Assembly: GCA_036389315.1 (NCBI GenBank)
Contig: DASVQF010000039.1
Span: 164,331-228,330, forward strand
Direction: 5' to 3'
From: DASQYE01 sp036389315
GTDB lineage: Bacteria; Acidobacteriota; Blastocatellia; Pyrinomonadales; Pyrinomonadaceae
DNA: 64,000 nt
Shown here: one piece after another, positions 1-8,642 of the stretch
Layout: the number at the start of each line of letters is the position of its first letter
Numbering within the stretch: the first letter of the stretch is position 1
The notes under the pieces: generated by a model
Database searches by the model: none
What the model was told of the DNA's origin: nothing
The model's input: the letters and a program-made list of their open reading frames with translations, nothing else
Program-made: the position numbers and the translations under genes

Positions 1-654
1 CCTCCTGGGCTTTCAGCCTGGCTCCAAATCCTCAATAACTGTCCTGCGGGTGACACTCGCTGCGACCGTGTGGAAGTCGCCTCGGCCTTCTTCCGCTCTC
101 CCGAATCTTTTGATCGCAGCTACTTCCTCTACAAGTTCTACGAAGGCTCGCTGAGTCGGCAGCCGCAGTACGACGAATATCAGAGTGATCTGCGGAGACT
201 GACCGGATTCCTGACGGCAGAGGAGTTGGAGCAGCGGAAGCGAGAGTTTGCCGAGGAGTTCGTCAACCGTGCAGAGTTCCGCTCAATCTATGATTCGTTC
301 GGCAGCGGGCAGCCCTTCGTGGATGCTGTTTTGTCGAGGGCGGGGCAGGCGCGGCCGGGAGTGGGAGCGGCAACGGTAACCACGTCTAACAGAGTGAGCG
401 TGATCAACCGGCTGGGGGCCGGACAGATCACGCGCGGGCAGGCGTTGAGGGAGTTGATGGAATCGGCAGAGATCAGCCAGCGGTTCTACAACAAGGCGTT
501 TGTGGTCGTGGGATACTTCGCGTTTCTGAGGAGGAATCCTGATGCGGCGTACTTGCACTGGATAGAAGTCTTGAACACGACAGGAGACTATCGTGAGATG
601 ATTAGAGGGTTCTCGCAATCTCCGGAATTCCGTTCTCGCTTCGGGCCGATGTAA
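1..654 (+). CDS. DUF4214-domain protein, C-terminal 217 residues (5' end outside window)
   Basis: The frame is open back to base 1, so the true start lies upstream; the GTG at 70 is only an internal codon. The visible part has the DUF4214 pattern: a Trp-containing helix (WLQILNNC), a Cys-x-x-x-Asp stretch, then VEVASAFFRSPES, FLYKFYEG and a repeat ending in FAFLRRNPDAAYLHWIEVLN. In acidobacteria this domain usually closes very long secreted proteins with Calx-beta, FG-GAP or Ig-like repeats, and is thought to act outside the cell; its biochemical role is unknown. Family assignment is by pattern; the upstream architecture cannot be seen. A strong hairpin terminator follows the stop codon. Confidence 0.8.
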   Translation, partial: PPGLSAWLQILNNCPAGDTRCDRVEVASAFFRSPESFDRSYFLYKFYEGSLSRQPQYDEYQSDLRRLTGFLTAEELEQRKREFAEEFVNRAEFRSIYDSFGSGQPFVDAVLSRAGQARPGVGAATVTTSNRVSVINRLGAGQITRGQALRELMESAEISQRFYNKAFVVVGYFAFLRRNPDAAYLHWIEVLNTTGDYREMIRGFSQSPEFRSRFGPM

Positions 655-700
655 GGCTAACCTGCTTGACAACAGTCCGGACTTGAACGCATAACGAAGG

Positions 701-729
701 GGCCTCAGCAGCACGCTGCTGAGGCCCTT
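701..729 (+). terminator. Rho-independent terminator after the DUF4214 gene
   Basis: Perfect 12-bp inverted repeat: GGCCTCAGCAGC at 701-712 pairs with GCTGCTGAGGCC at 715-726, followed by CTTT. It lies 46 bases after the stop codon and before the next plus-strand gene. Confidence 0.8.
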
Positions 730-765
730 TCCCTGAATACAGGGCTTACAAAGTGGAACCATAAT

Positions 766-1668
766 ATGAAAAGCTTAAAGCTCAAGTCCGTCGCCGGATG
801 CGCCTTACTGCTTCTGACCTCGGCCATCTCTGGCGCTCAGCAACAGGCCAGACCCCTGGTTTGCAGGCAGGAGGCGCTGGCGGCCCTTCAACCTCTTCCG
901 CGACTGGAATACGAGTGCAGGACGGATGCAGCCAATGATTACGATGAAGCAAACCTGAGATGGCCCGAGCGGTTGAGGGCGATCAAGAGCTATGTGAAAG
1001 TCCTGGAAGGACTCGGCCGCGAGGATTGGTGGAGGGCCCGCGTGGAGGATTTGGACCTCTGTTACTTTCGCGCAAGCGCGGGCGCACTCTCTGCCGAGGA
1101 GAAGCAGAGATTTGAAGGCGGGGATTACCCTATCAGCCTCTTCGGCAATGATCGCATTCGGTTGGTGCTCACGTCAGACCCTTGCTACCAGACGGGCTAT
1201 AACGGCACGAACGCTTTCCTGCTTTACAGGAAGCGTGGGCGCGTCTATGTCACTCAAGCCCTGGACGGATATTTCTCGCGGGCAGACAATTCAATCGGCA
1301 TTGATTTCGCCAGCTCAGCTTTGGGCCAGGTCATAGAGATCGCCACGGGCACAGGCGGCTTGAACCCTTACCTCACCAACTACTACTTTGTGATAGACGA
1401 GAAGAGGAACCGGGCCGTGCCCCTCAAGCTGTTCCGGGAGGGACGAAAGCTGACGAACCATGTGACGACGGCGATGATTATGAGCGAGCTGAAGGAGCTG
1501 GGGCTGCCCGCGAGCTACGCCGCGATGGAGGTCATCAAGGGAGGCAGGCTGGCGAGGAGTTTCAATGTCTACGAGGACGATGCGGAAGGAAAGATCGACG
1601 ATGGCGGCCGCTCCCTGACTCGCAGAGTCTATCGCTGGAACGGCCGCTTCTATGTCAGGGCTAGATGA
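766..1668 (+). CDS. Secreted protein of unknown function
   Basis: 300 residues starting with a clear Sec signal peptide (MKSLKLKS, a hydrophobic run LLLLTSAIS, then GAQQ as a likely cleavage point). The mature part contains several cysteines (VCRQE, YECRT, LCYFR, DPCYQ) that could form disulfides, and it ends in RVYRWNGRFYVRAR. I do not recognise the family. No good ribosome binding site precedes the ATG, but the signal peptide begins exactly there, which supports this start. It is a single gene: a terminator lies upstream, and a bidirectional hairpin separates it from the convergent galM. It most likely acts in the periplasm or outside the cell. Confidence 0.7.
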   Translation: MKSLKLKSVAGCALLLLTSAISGAQQQARPLVCRQEALAALQPLPRLEYECRTDAANDYDEANLRWPERLRAIKSYVKVLEGLGREDWWRARVEDLDLCYFRASAGALSAEEKQRFEGGDYPISLFGNDRIRLVLTSDPCYQTGYNGTNAFLLYRKRGRVYVTQALDGYFSRADNSIGIDFASSALGQVIEIATGTGGLNPYLTNYYFVIDEKRNRAVPLKLFREGRKLTNHVTTAMIMSELKELGLPASYAAMEVIKGGRLARSFNVYEDDAEGKIDDGGRSLTRRVYRWNGRFYVRAR

Positions 1669-1673
1669 GTGAA

Positions 1674-1715
1674 AGCGAAGGTCAGTCGCGCCCGCTTGCG
1701 CCACTGGCCTTCGCT
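1674..1715. terminator. Bidirectional terminator between convergent genes
   Basis: AGCGAAGG.. at 1674-1691 pairs with GCGCCACTGGCCTTCGCT at 1698-1715 (18-base arms, two mismatches, 6-base loop). It sits in the 53-bp gap between the secreted protein (+) and galM (-) and can serve both. Confidence 0.7.
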
Positions 1716-1721
1716 TCGTAA

Positions 1722-2879
1722 TTACCTGGCCGAGAATTTATAGATAGTAGTCTGCGTGTATCGCTGTCCGGGCTTGAGCACGGTCGAGGGGAAGTTCGGC
1801 TGGTTCGGAGAATCGGGATAGTGTTGTGCTTCGAGGCAGAGGCCGTAGCGCCGCTGGTAGACTTTGCCGCCTTTCCCTGTGATCGTGCCGTCCAGAAAAT
1901 TGCCCGTATAAAACTGCACGCCCGGCTCCGTCGTGTAGACTTCCATCACGCGCCCAGTCCCAGCCTCGTACACCCTGGCAGCCAACGTCGGCCTGCGGGC
2001 GCGACTCTTATTGAGCACCCAGTTGTGGTCATACCCACGACCGAATTGTAGCTGGTCAAAGGGCTGCTCGATGCGCGCGCCGACGGCCGTGAGGCGCGTG
2101 AAATCCATCGGCGTTCCTCGAACGCTGCGTAGCTCGCCCGTCGGGATGGCCCCGCTATCAGAGACGGGAGTGAACCTGTCGGCATTAATCATCACTTCAT
2201 GAGAGAGGATGTCGCCCGAGCCTGCGCCGGCCAGGTTGAAATAGGAGTGATGCGTGAGGTTGACGACCGTCGCCTTGTCTGTGGTCGCGGAGTAATCTAT
2301 CTTCAGCTCGTTCTGATCGGTCAGCGTGTAGGTGACGGTCACGGACAGATTGCCCGGATAGCCCTCTTCGCCGTCCTTGCTCAAGTAGGTCAGCCTCACG
2401 CCTCTGCCGCGCAGAGCCGTCCCCTTCCACACGACCTTGTCGAAGCCACGGATTCCGCCGTGCAGGTGGTTCTCGCCGTTGTTTTGGGCCAACTTGTACT
2501 CCGTGCCGTTGAGGCTGAATCTGCCCTTAGCGATGCGGTTGGCGTAGCGGCCTACGAGAGCGCCCATGTAAGGGCCGTTGTCCTTGAGGTAGCCTTCGAG
2601 GGTGTCGTAGCCGAGCACCACGTCCTCCATCCTTCCCCGGCGGTCTGCCACCTTGAGCGAAACGACTATGCCGCCGTAGGTCATGATGCGCGCTTCCGTG
2701 CCGTGCGAGTTGCGCAGCGTGAACAACTCCACCGTCTCGCCCGCAGCAGTCTTGCCGAAAGGCTCTCGCTTCACGCTGGTCTGTGCTTCTGTCATAATCT
2801 GGCCGCCCTGTATTAGTAAGATACTCAAGGCCAGGATAAGCCCGGCCCTGTTGGCCCAACCGACGAGAGTTTTCTTCAT
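1722..2879 (-). CDS. galM: Aldose 1-epimerase (mutarotase), exported form
   Basis: Interconverts alpha and beta anomers of aldoses such as galactose, glucose, arabinose or xylose. The 385-residue protein has the full GalM fold signature: GRYANRIAKG near residue 111, NGENHLHGG near 134-142, the catalytic His in NLTHHSYFNLAG (about 208-219), FTPVSDSGAIPTGE, YDHNW, and the catalytic Glu in CLEAQHYPDSPNQPN near the C-terminus. Unlike cytosolic GalM it begins with a hydrophobic signal sequence (RAGLILALSILLIQGG), so it probably acts in the periplasm on sugars released outside. It starts 27 bp after the upstream TPR gene on the same strand and is likely co-transcribed with it. Family assignment is firm; substrate is not. 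Confidence 0.93.
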   Translation of the reverse strand: MKKTLVGWANRAGLILALSILLIQGGQIMTEAQTSVKREPFGKTAAGETVELFTLRNSHGTEARIMTYGGIVVSLKVADRRGRMEDVVLGYDTLEGYLKDNGPYMGALVGRYANRIAKGRFSLNGTEYKLAQNNGENHLHGGIRGFDKVVWKGTALRGRGVRLTYLSKDGEEGYPGNLSVTVTYTLTDQNELKIDYSATTDKATVVNLTHHSYFNLAGAGSGDILSHEVMINADRFTPVSDSGAIPTGELRSVRGTPMDFTRLTAVGARIEQPFDQLQFGRGYDHNWVLNKSRARRPTLAARVYEAGTGRVMEVYTTEPGVQFYTGNFLDGTITGKGGKVYQRRYGLCLEAQHYPDSPNQPNFPSTVLKPGQRYTQTTIYKFSAR

Positions 2880-2906
2880 TTTTGTCAGTCCGCTCCTTTG
2901 AGATAT

Positions 2907-4562
2907 TTAAAAGCGCACGTTGGCCAGGCGGCGAATCAGCTCTTGCCGGTCGCTCTCGGCCTGCTGCTGCTGATCTTCGTTCAACCGTTTGAAGGCCGCG
3001 AGCGCCTTCTGCGCCTCCGCCGTCCGTTTGAGTCGCATGTAAAGGCGGCCGAGCTGGTATTGCGCCTCGGCCAGGTCGGGCTTAACGGCCACCAACTGCT
3101 CAAGCTGTGCGGCCGCTTCCGTCAGGCGCTCCATGCGCAGGTAGAGTTTCGCCAGCGTCAGACGAGCCGGAGGAAAGGCTGAGTCCAGCTCAAGGGCGCG
3201 CTTGAGATGCGCTTCGGCGCGGGCCATGTCCGGCGAAGTCTGCCTGAGCAGCGCGTCGCCCGCGAGGTAGTGCGCGGCGGCGAGCCGGTCGTCTGCCGCG
3301 ACAGCCCTTTCATAAAGCCCGAGCGCCTCCGCGTATCGTCCAGTCTCGTCGTAGATCATCCCCAGGTAGGCCAGGGCCGGGGCGAATTTCGGATCGACCT
3401 CGACGGCGCGCTCGAAAGCCTGGGCCGCGTCCGTGTGCTTGCGATCAAGGTAGAGGGCTACGCCGAGGGCGAACCAGAGTCTAGAGGAGCGAGGGAAATC
3501 TGCCAGGGCTTCGCGCAGGCGGATGACTGCGGCCGCCGGGGCTTTCGTGTCGGTCAGGAGCATCCCGTAGCGGAAACGATAAGCCTCATTTTTCGGGTCT
3601 CGCTCAATGGCGAGGCGCATGGCCGGGATGGCATTCTCGACGTGGCCCGCGTCCTGATAGACCTCTGCGAGCGCCGCGTAGAGCGGGGCTTCGTCCAAAC
3701 CGCGCGCCACTGCAAGCTCAAGCGTGCGACCGGCCGAGACCACCTCCTTGCGCGCCAGGTAGGATTGGGCCAACAGGATGATCGCTTTCACGTTCGAGGG
3801 CTCGGCGGCCACGACCCTTTCAAGCTCTTCCGAGGCTTCGACGTAGAGGCCGTTCTCGTAAAGGGCTGCCCCCAACTGCGCGCGCGCCTGAGTGGAGGCG
3901 ACCCGGCCCGCCGCGTTTGCGATGAGCGTCCTGTACTCCTTGTAGTATTGGGCTGCGGTCGCGCGGTCTCCTGCGCGCAGGGCTATGACTATGAGGGCGC
4001 TCGCCAGTTCCGCGTCGGGCTCAAGAGACCAGGCGCGCTCGAACAGCTCGCGCGCCTGCCGCAATCCTTCGGGCGTGCCGCTCGCAAAGCGTATCTGGGC
4101 CAGGTTGGAGAGCGCGCTCGGCTGCTTAGGGTCTAGCCTGAGCGAGACCTCGAACTGTTTGGCGGCCAGCTCCGTGCGCCCGAGCCGCAGCAATATCGCG
4201 CCGTGATTATTTCGCGCCGCAGGCGAAGTGGGCGCGGCGATGGCTGCGGCGGCAAAGTGGCGCTCGGCCCCGGCCAGATCGCCGTCACGGTCTGCGAGCA
4301 CGCCCAGGTAGGTGTGGGCCAACTCATTATTCGGGTCTGTCTCGATGGCCCTTTGAAAGAGGCTTCGGGCCGCCCGTTCGTCCCCCTTCTCTAAAGCCGC
4401 TGCCCCTTCGGCCGCGAGCGCAGCAGCCTGCTCGCGCTTGTCGCCCTGTTGAATCGCCGGGTAGGCTTGCAGGCGCGCGCTGCTGCCGAGAGCGCCTGCG
4501 GCGAAGACCAGGGCAGTCGCCGTCAGGGCTAAACGGAGCGCGTTAATCGGCGAGCATCTCAT
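2907..4562 (-). CDS. Secreted TPR-repeat protein
   Basis: 551 residues: an N-terminal signal peptide (LRLALTATALVFAAGALGSSA) followed by about 14 tandem tetratricopeptide repeats with the usual pattern (for example AFERAVEVDPKFAPALAYLGMIYDE and similar). TPR arrays form superhelical scaffolds for protein binding; no catalytic domain is visible. It lies 27 bp upstream of galM and about 100 bp after the TonB receptor stop, with a hairpin in between. Secreted TPR proteins beside Oar-like TonB receptors and CRTAC1 proteins are common in acidobacteria, and a role in an outer-membrane or periplasmic assembly is plausible but unproven. Confidence 0.88.
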   Translation of the reverse strand: MRCSPINALRLALTATALVFAAGALGSSARLQAYPAIQQGDKREQAAALAAEGAAALEKGDERAARSLFQRAIETDPNNELAHTYLGVLADRDGDLAGAERHFAAAAIAAPTSPAARNNHGAILLRLGRTELAAKQFEVSLRLDPKQPSALSNLAQIRFASGTPEGLRQARELFERAWSLEPDAELASALIVIALRAGDRATAAQYYKEYRTLIANAAGRVASTQARAQLGAALYENGLYVEASEELERVVAAEPSNVKAIILLAQSYLARKEVVSAGRTLELAVARGLDEAPLYAALAEVYQDAGHVENAIPAMRLAIERDPKNEAYRFRYGMLLTDTKAPAAAVIRLREALADFPRSSRLWFALGVALYLDRKHTDAAQAFERAVEVDPKFAPALAYLGMIYDETGRYAEALGLYERAVAADDRLAAAHYLAGDALLRQTSPDMARAEAHLKRALELDSAFPPARLTLAKLYLRMERLTEAAAQLEQLVAVKPDLAEAQYQLGRLYMRLKRTAEAQKALAAFKRLNEDQQQQAESDRQELIRRLANVRF

Positions 4563-4600
4563 GGCAGGCGTTTCGCTTTACAGAAGCGGTAAAAGGAAGA

Positions 4601-4633
4601 GCGCGGGAAGAGTTTATCCAACTTTTCCCGCGC
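4601..4633 (-). terminator. Hairpin after the TonB receptor gene
   Basis: GCGCGGGAA (4601-4609) pairs with TTCCCGCGC (4625-4633), with a 15-base loop that includes extra A-G/C-T pairing. It lies between the receptor stop (4662) and the next minus-strand gene start (4562). No long T-run, so termination may be partial. Confidence 0.5.
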
Positions 4634-4661
4634 CGCGCAAATCTGCATCTGTAACCGGGCC

Positions 4662-7600
4662 CTAGAAGATCACCTTGGCCCCGACCTGGACAGTCCTCGG
4701 TTGTTCATTCAAGACGTTGGAGAATCCGAAGCCGCCCGAGCCGATGTTATTGTCGGGCATGGCGTAGTAGTGGCGGTTGAAGATATTGAAGAACTCCCCG
4801 CGTATCTCGAAGATGACGGTCTCGGTGATGTGCGTCCTCTTCAGCAGGCTGAAGTTCTCGCTGCGGAAGGGGAAGGGCCGGATGTCGTCAAAGACGGCCG
4901 GAGCATTGCCGAAGAACCGCAGCGGGTCGCTGTAATAGGAGCGATAGGCCGGATTGGTCACGTCCGTCGTCGGCGGAGCCTCGAAGTTCGGAGGCGACGA
5001 GAAAGCGGCCGGATTCACCACCGCGAAGCGCAAGCCGCTCGGGTCGTTGCCGGTCGTAATCGGAGAGCCCGTCAGGTTCGGACGAAAGACCGCGCCACGG
5101 AAGCCCGAAAATCCGACCAGGTTCAACCACCCGTTGTTATTGGTCGAGACCACTACGAGCGGCACTCCCGACTGGTAACGGTGAATAGCGCCCACCTGCC
5201 AGCCGCCGAACAGCACGTTCGTTATCCCGCCCCCGTTGAGGAATCGTTTGCCCCGCCCGAAGGGAAGCTCAAGGATATAGTTGAAGACCAGTACGTGCGT
5301 CGGGTTGTTGGGCGAGACCGTCCGTAAACGCTCGTACGGATTCGGCGGCGCATTGATGGGCGTCCCGCCATAGAGGTCTTCGGCAGCCGTCCCCGTCAGC
5401 CTCGACAAAGTGTAGGAGAGATCGAACTGCACGCCCTGCGAAAAGCGGCGGCCGAGCTTGACCTGGAAGGCGTTGTACCAACTCTGCCCCTCGCTCTCCT
5501 GAATGTTGTTGATTCTTCCGTACTGCGGGTAGGGCCGAAGGGATTGGGCCACTGTGCCCCTGCCAGGGTCTTCAGAGCCCTGCGCGAAGCCGGGATAGAC
5601 GGCGTTGAGGCTGGCGGGGATGCTGACGCCGACGCTCTGTGCGTAGGCGCGCTCGGCCGCCGTGACATCGACCAGCCGCTTGTTGAGCAGCGGGAATCCG
5701 AGCCGCAGGGCTTCAAAGGGCAGGGCGTTGACGCGGCCGATGTCCGAGCGCAGGCGCGTCCCGCGATTGCCTATGTAGCCGACCGAGAGTGCGAAGTTCT
5801 TCGGAAGCTGGCGCTGCACGTCTATGCTCCACTGCTGCGTGCGTCCGGCCTTGTAGTTCTGGTTGATGTAGGAAATATCCTCCGAGCCGATGAACTGGTT
5901 GTTCGGGTTTACCGATGGACGATCCGGGTAGGTGCTGAGGAAGAAGTTGGCGTCGGCTCCGAACTGCGGGCGCGCAACCGTAGTGTTGTAGCCTTCCGTT
6001 CCTTCGCTCGACGAAAGATCGCCTGCGAACCCGAACAGTATCGGCGCATAGTAGATGCCGTAGCCGCCACGCACGACCGTCTTGTCGTTGATCGAATAGG
6101 CAAAGCCTACGCGCGGCCCGATGTTGGACTTATCGGTTGCGACGAGCCCCTCGAATTGCGACCGCACCTGCGCCGCCGGGTCGGCCGAGACCAGGGCCCC
6201 GAGTCGTCCGACCACTGGGTTCGTTACCGTCGGGTCAAAGCTGCGATAACGCCCGTGCGATTCGGTGCGCGGGTGGCTGATCTCGTAGCGCACGCCGACG
6301 TTTAAGGTCAGCTTCTGCGTCACCTTGATGTCGTCCTGCGCGAAGAATCCGTTGTAGAAGTAGCGCCAGCCGGGATCCATCGTCTTGTTGCTATTGAAAG
6401 ACCATTCGGTCGCGCCCGTAATCAGGCTCGCCAGCGGCCAGCCCTGGTTGTTGACATCGGCGTTGGCCGTTTGCAGGTGGCGGAAGTTGAACCAGCCGCC
6501 CGGCGCGCGCAGCTCCACGGGATTGAACTGCTGCCAGCGCAGGTCGCCGCCGATTCGCAAAGAGTGACGGCCCTTGACCCAGGTGATGAAGTCCGAAGCC
6601 TGCGTCAGGTTGTCTGCGAAGGGCGAGTTGTTGACCCAGGTTCCGCCGAACCCTTGCGCGGCCCGCGCGTCGCTCAGTTGATCGTAGCCCGGAAAGTCTA
6701 TCGAGGGCAGCGCCCCGCCGAGGACTGAGTTTCGCGGGATGCCTAGAAAGAACGGGTCTGTGGCGTTGCCGGTCACGCCGGGACTCTGGTTAAAAGTCTC
6801 GTTGCGGCTAAAGCCGAGGCTCAGGTGGTTGAGCAGCGTGGGCGAGAGAGTCCAGTCGTGCTGCACGCGCGCGATGTGCGCGGTGATGATCTGATCGGAC
6901 GTGCCCCAGGCCGTAAACGGCCTCGCATAACGAGGAAAGCGCGCGCCGATGCTGCCGATGGTGCTGCTCTGGCGATTGGAATAGCTGACCGAAAGGCGCT
7001 GCATGCCCGTCAACGCGTGGTCGATCTTGAAGACGTAATTGTCCATGATCGTCGGCACGGTGGAGGTGGCCAGGTAATTACGAAAGACGCCGGGCCGCGT
7101 CGGGCGCGGGAAAATCTGCATGAGCTGACGCCCGACGGGGTCTTGTGCCGAAAGCGGGATGATGTTTCCGGCAAACGGCGTGCGGCTGCCCGGAGGGCCC
7201 GTGCGCGGATTGTAAACCTGCACCCCGCCCGGAAACTGCCGCAAAACGTCCGGGTCTGTAAAGAGTTCGCCGAAGTCGCCCTCGCGCATCCTCACGGTCG
7301 GGACGGTGATAAAGGTGCTCTCCGTCTGCGTGAACCGATAGCCCTCGTAGTTGAAGAACCAGAAGGTACGATCCTTGAGGCTAATCAGGCTGGGCCCACC
7401 CTGGCCGAAGCGCGGCAGGTAGACGGGGCCACCGATGTTGAAGCCGAAGTCGTGCTGGCGGTCGATCAGCTTCGGGATGTTGTTCGCGTTGTTGAAAAGA
7501 GTATTGGCGTTGAGCGCGTCGTTGCGATGCAGCTCGTATATTTCGCCGTGGAAGTCGTTGGTTCCGGACTTGATCGTAAAGTTGACTATCCCGCCCGAAG

Positions 7601-8327
7601 AGTTGCCGAACTCGGCCGAGTAGGTGCTGGTCGAGAGCGTAAATTCCTGGAAGGCGTTCGGCCCAGGGGCGACCTCCGTAAAGAACGTGCCGCTTTGCGC
7701 GCGCCTTGTCGAGCCGCCGTCCACCAGGATGTCTGTGCCGAGCGCCTGGCCGCCGCTCACGCGGAAGCGATTGGCGCTGGTGCCGCCTTCCTGCCCGCCG
7801 ATGCGCCCCGAAGAAGAGACGTTGCTGTCGAGGAAGATGAAGGAGAGCGGCGTGCGGCCCGCGCTCTCGACGCTGACCTGTAGGGGCAACTCTCTGACCT
7901 GTCGCTCGGTGACGTTGGTCTGACGCACGGGGCTGTCGGTTTGAATGACGGGCGCTGAATCGCTCGACACCGTGACGACATCCGTGACGACGCCAATCTC
8001 AAGCTTCACGTCAACGGTGCGCGTCACCTGCACGCCGACCTGCACGTTTTCGACCGTCGCGGACTTAAAGCCGGGCGCTTCGACCGTGACGTTATACGGA
8101 TCGGCCTTCAACTGAGGGATGGTAAAGCTGCCCTGGTCGCTCGTGGTCGTATCGCGTACCTCGTTCGTGTTGAGATTAGTAACCGTCACCTTGGCGTTGG
8201 CGACGACGGCCCCCGTGGGGTCTGTGACGGTTCCGGTGATGCTGCCCCTGTCACTTTGGGCCAGCGCCGCAGGGGCGCACGCCAGAGCGAGCGCCAATAA
8301 TAGGAACACGATGAGCTTGTAATTCAT
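4662..8327 (-). CDS. Oar-like TonB-dependent outer-membrane receptor
   Basis: Large outer-membrane transporter, 1221 residues from the chosen ATG at 8327. That ATG has AGGAGGG just upstream and starts the signal peptide MNYKLIVFLLLALALA...LAQ; the open frame continues upstream to 8480, but those residues look non-coding. After the signal comes a carboxypeptidase-regulatory-like beta-sandwich (GSITGTVTDPTGAVVANAKVT), then a plug region (VRELPLQVSVE..., GGIVNFTIKSGTNDFHGEIYE) and a long beta-barrel ending in aromatic VQVGAKVIF, a typical C-terminal insertion signal. It resembles acidobacterial Oar/SusC-like receptors that import oligosaccharides or other bulky substrates with TonB energy. A TTGACA/TATAAG promoter lies about 245 bp upstream, giving a long leader. 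Substrate unknown; sugar import would fit the neighbourhood. Confidence 0.93.
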   Translation of the reverse strand: MNYKLIVFLLLALALACAPAALAQSDRGSITGTVTDPTGAVVANAKVTVTNLNTNEVRDTTTSDQGSFTIPQLKADPYNVTVEAPGFKSATVENVQVGVQVTRTVDVKLEIGVVTDVVTVSSDSAPVIQTDSPVRQTNVTERQVRELPLQVSVESAGRTPLSFIFLDSNVSSSGRIGGQEGGTSANRFRVSGGQALGTDILVDGGSTRRAQSGTFFTEVAPGPNAFQEFTLSTSTYSAEFGNSSGGIVNFTIKSGTNDFHGEIYELHRNDALNANTLFNNANNIPKLIDRQHDFGFNIGGPVYLPRFGQGGPSLISLKDRTFWFFNYEGYRFTQTESTFITVPTVRMREGDFGELFTDPDVLRQFPGGVQVYNPRTGPPGSRTPFAGNIIPLSAQDPVGRQLMQIFPRPTRPGVFRNYLATSTVPTIMDNYVFKIDHALTGMQRLSVSYSNRQSSTIGSIGARFPRYARPFTAWGTSDQIITAHIARVQHDWTLSPTLLNHLSLGFSRNETFNQSPGVTGNATDPFFLGIPRNSVLGGALPSIDFPGYDQLSDARAAQGFGGTWVNNSPFADNLTQASDFITWVKGRHSLRIGGDLRWQQFNPVELRAPGGWFNFRHLQTANADVNNQGWPLASLITGATEWSFNSNKTMDPGWRYFYNGFFAQDDIKVTQKLTLNVGVRYEISHPRTESHGRYRSFDPTVTNPVVGRLGALVSADPAAQVRSQFEGLVATDKSNIGPRVGFAYSINDKTVVRGGYGIYYAPILFGFAGDLSSSEGTEGYNTTVARPQFGADANFFLSTYPDRPSVNPNNQFIGSEDISYINQNYKAGRTQQWSIDVQRQLPKNFALSVGYIGNRGTRLRSDIGRVNALPFEALRLGFPLLNKRLVDVTAAERAYAQSVGVSIPASLNAVYPGFAQGSEDPGRGTVAQSLRPYPQYGRINNIQESEGQSWYNAFQVKLGRRFSQGVQFDLSYTLSRLTGTAAEDLYGGTPINAPPNPYERLRTVSPNNPTHVLVFNYILELPFGRGKRFLNGGGITNVLFGGWQVGAIHRYQSGVPLVVVSTNNNGWLNLVGFSGFRGAVFRPNLTGSPITTGNDPSGLRFAVVNPAAFSSPPNFEAPPTTDVTNPAYRSYYSDPLRFFGNAPAVFDDIRPFPFRSENFSLLKRTHITETVIFEIRGEFFNIFNRHYYAMPDNNIGSGGFGFSNVLNEQPRTVQVGAKVIF

Positions 8328-8578
8328 GAACCCTCCTGATAGCTCGACCTTGATCGGTGGAAAGACCGTGACGAGACTGACGGACGCGGGAGTCTTTAGT
8401 TCAAGCGTCGAACGAACCGCTGCCAAAGATCGTGACCGGCGAACGTGGAAACAGGCGGCGGCGGCAAGAGGGCCTCGCATGAGCCTGCCGCCCGCTGAAA
8501 ATGCTTCTCGACTATCTTGAAAAAAACCGGATTGGGTAAAATAAATGCCTTACGTAACCGCTTAGCTGAATGGCACGG

Positions 8579-8608
8579 CTTATAGCAGGACTCCGCTTGC
8601 CTTGTCAA
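8579..8608 (-). promoter_or_regulatory. Sigma-70-type promoter for the TonB receptor
   Basis: Reading the minus strand: TTGACA (8608-8603), 18-bp spacer, TATAAG (8584-8579). Predicted start near 8572, leaving a leader of about 245 nt. An 8-bp palindrome TTACGTAA at 8550-8557 sits just downstream and could be a repressor site. Confidence 0.6.
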
Positions 8609-8642
8609 CCTTTTTCCCAAAAGTTGGCCCAAACTGGCGATC

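Noticed and set aside
6825..7883. Long plus-strand frame opposite the TonB receptor
   Set aside because: Composition mirrors the receptor codons; no start signal or motif.
8328..8480. Longer N-terminus for the first TonB receptor
   Set aside because: The ATG at 8327 has a strong ribosome binding site and directly starts the signal peptide.
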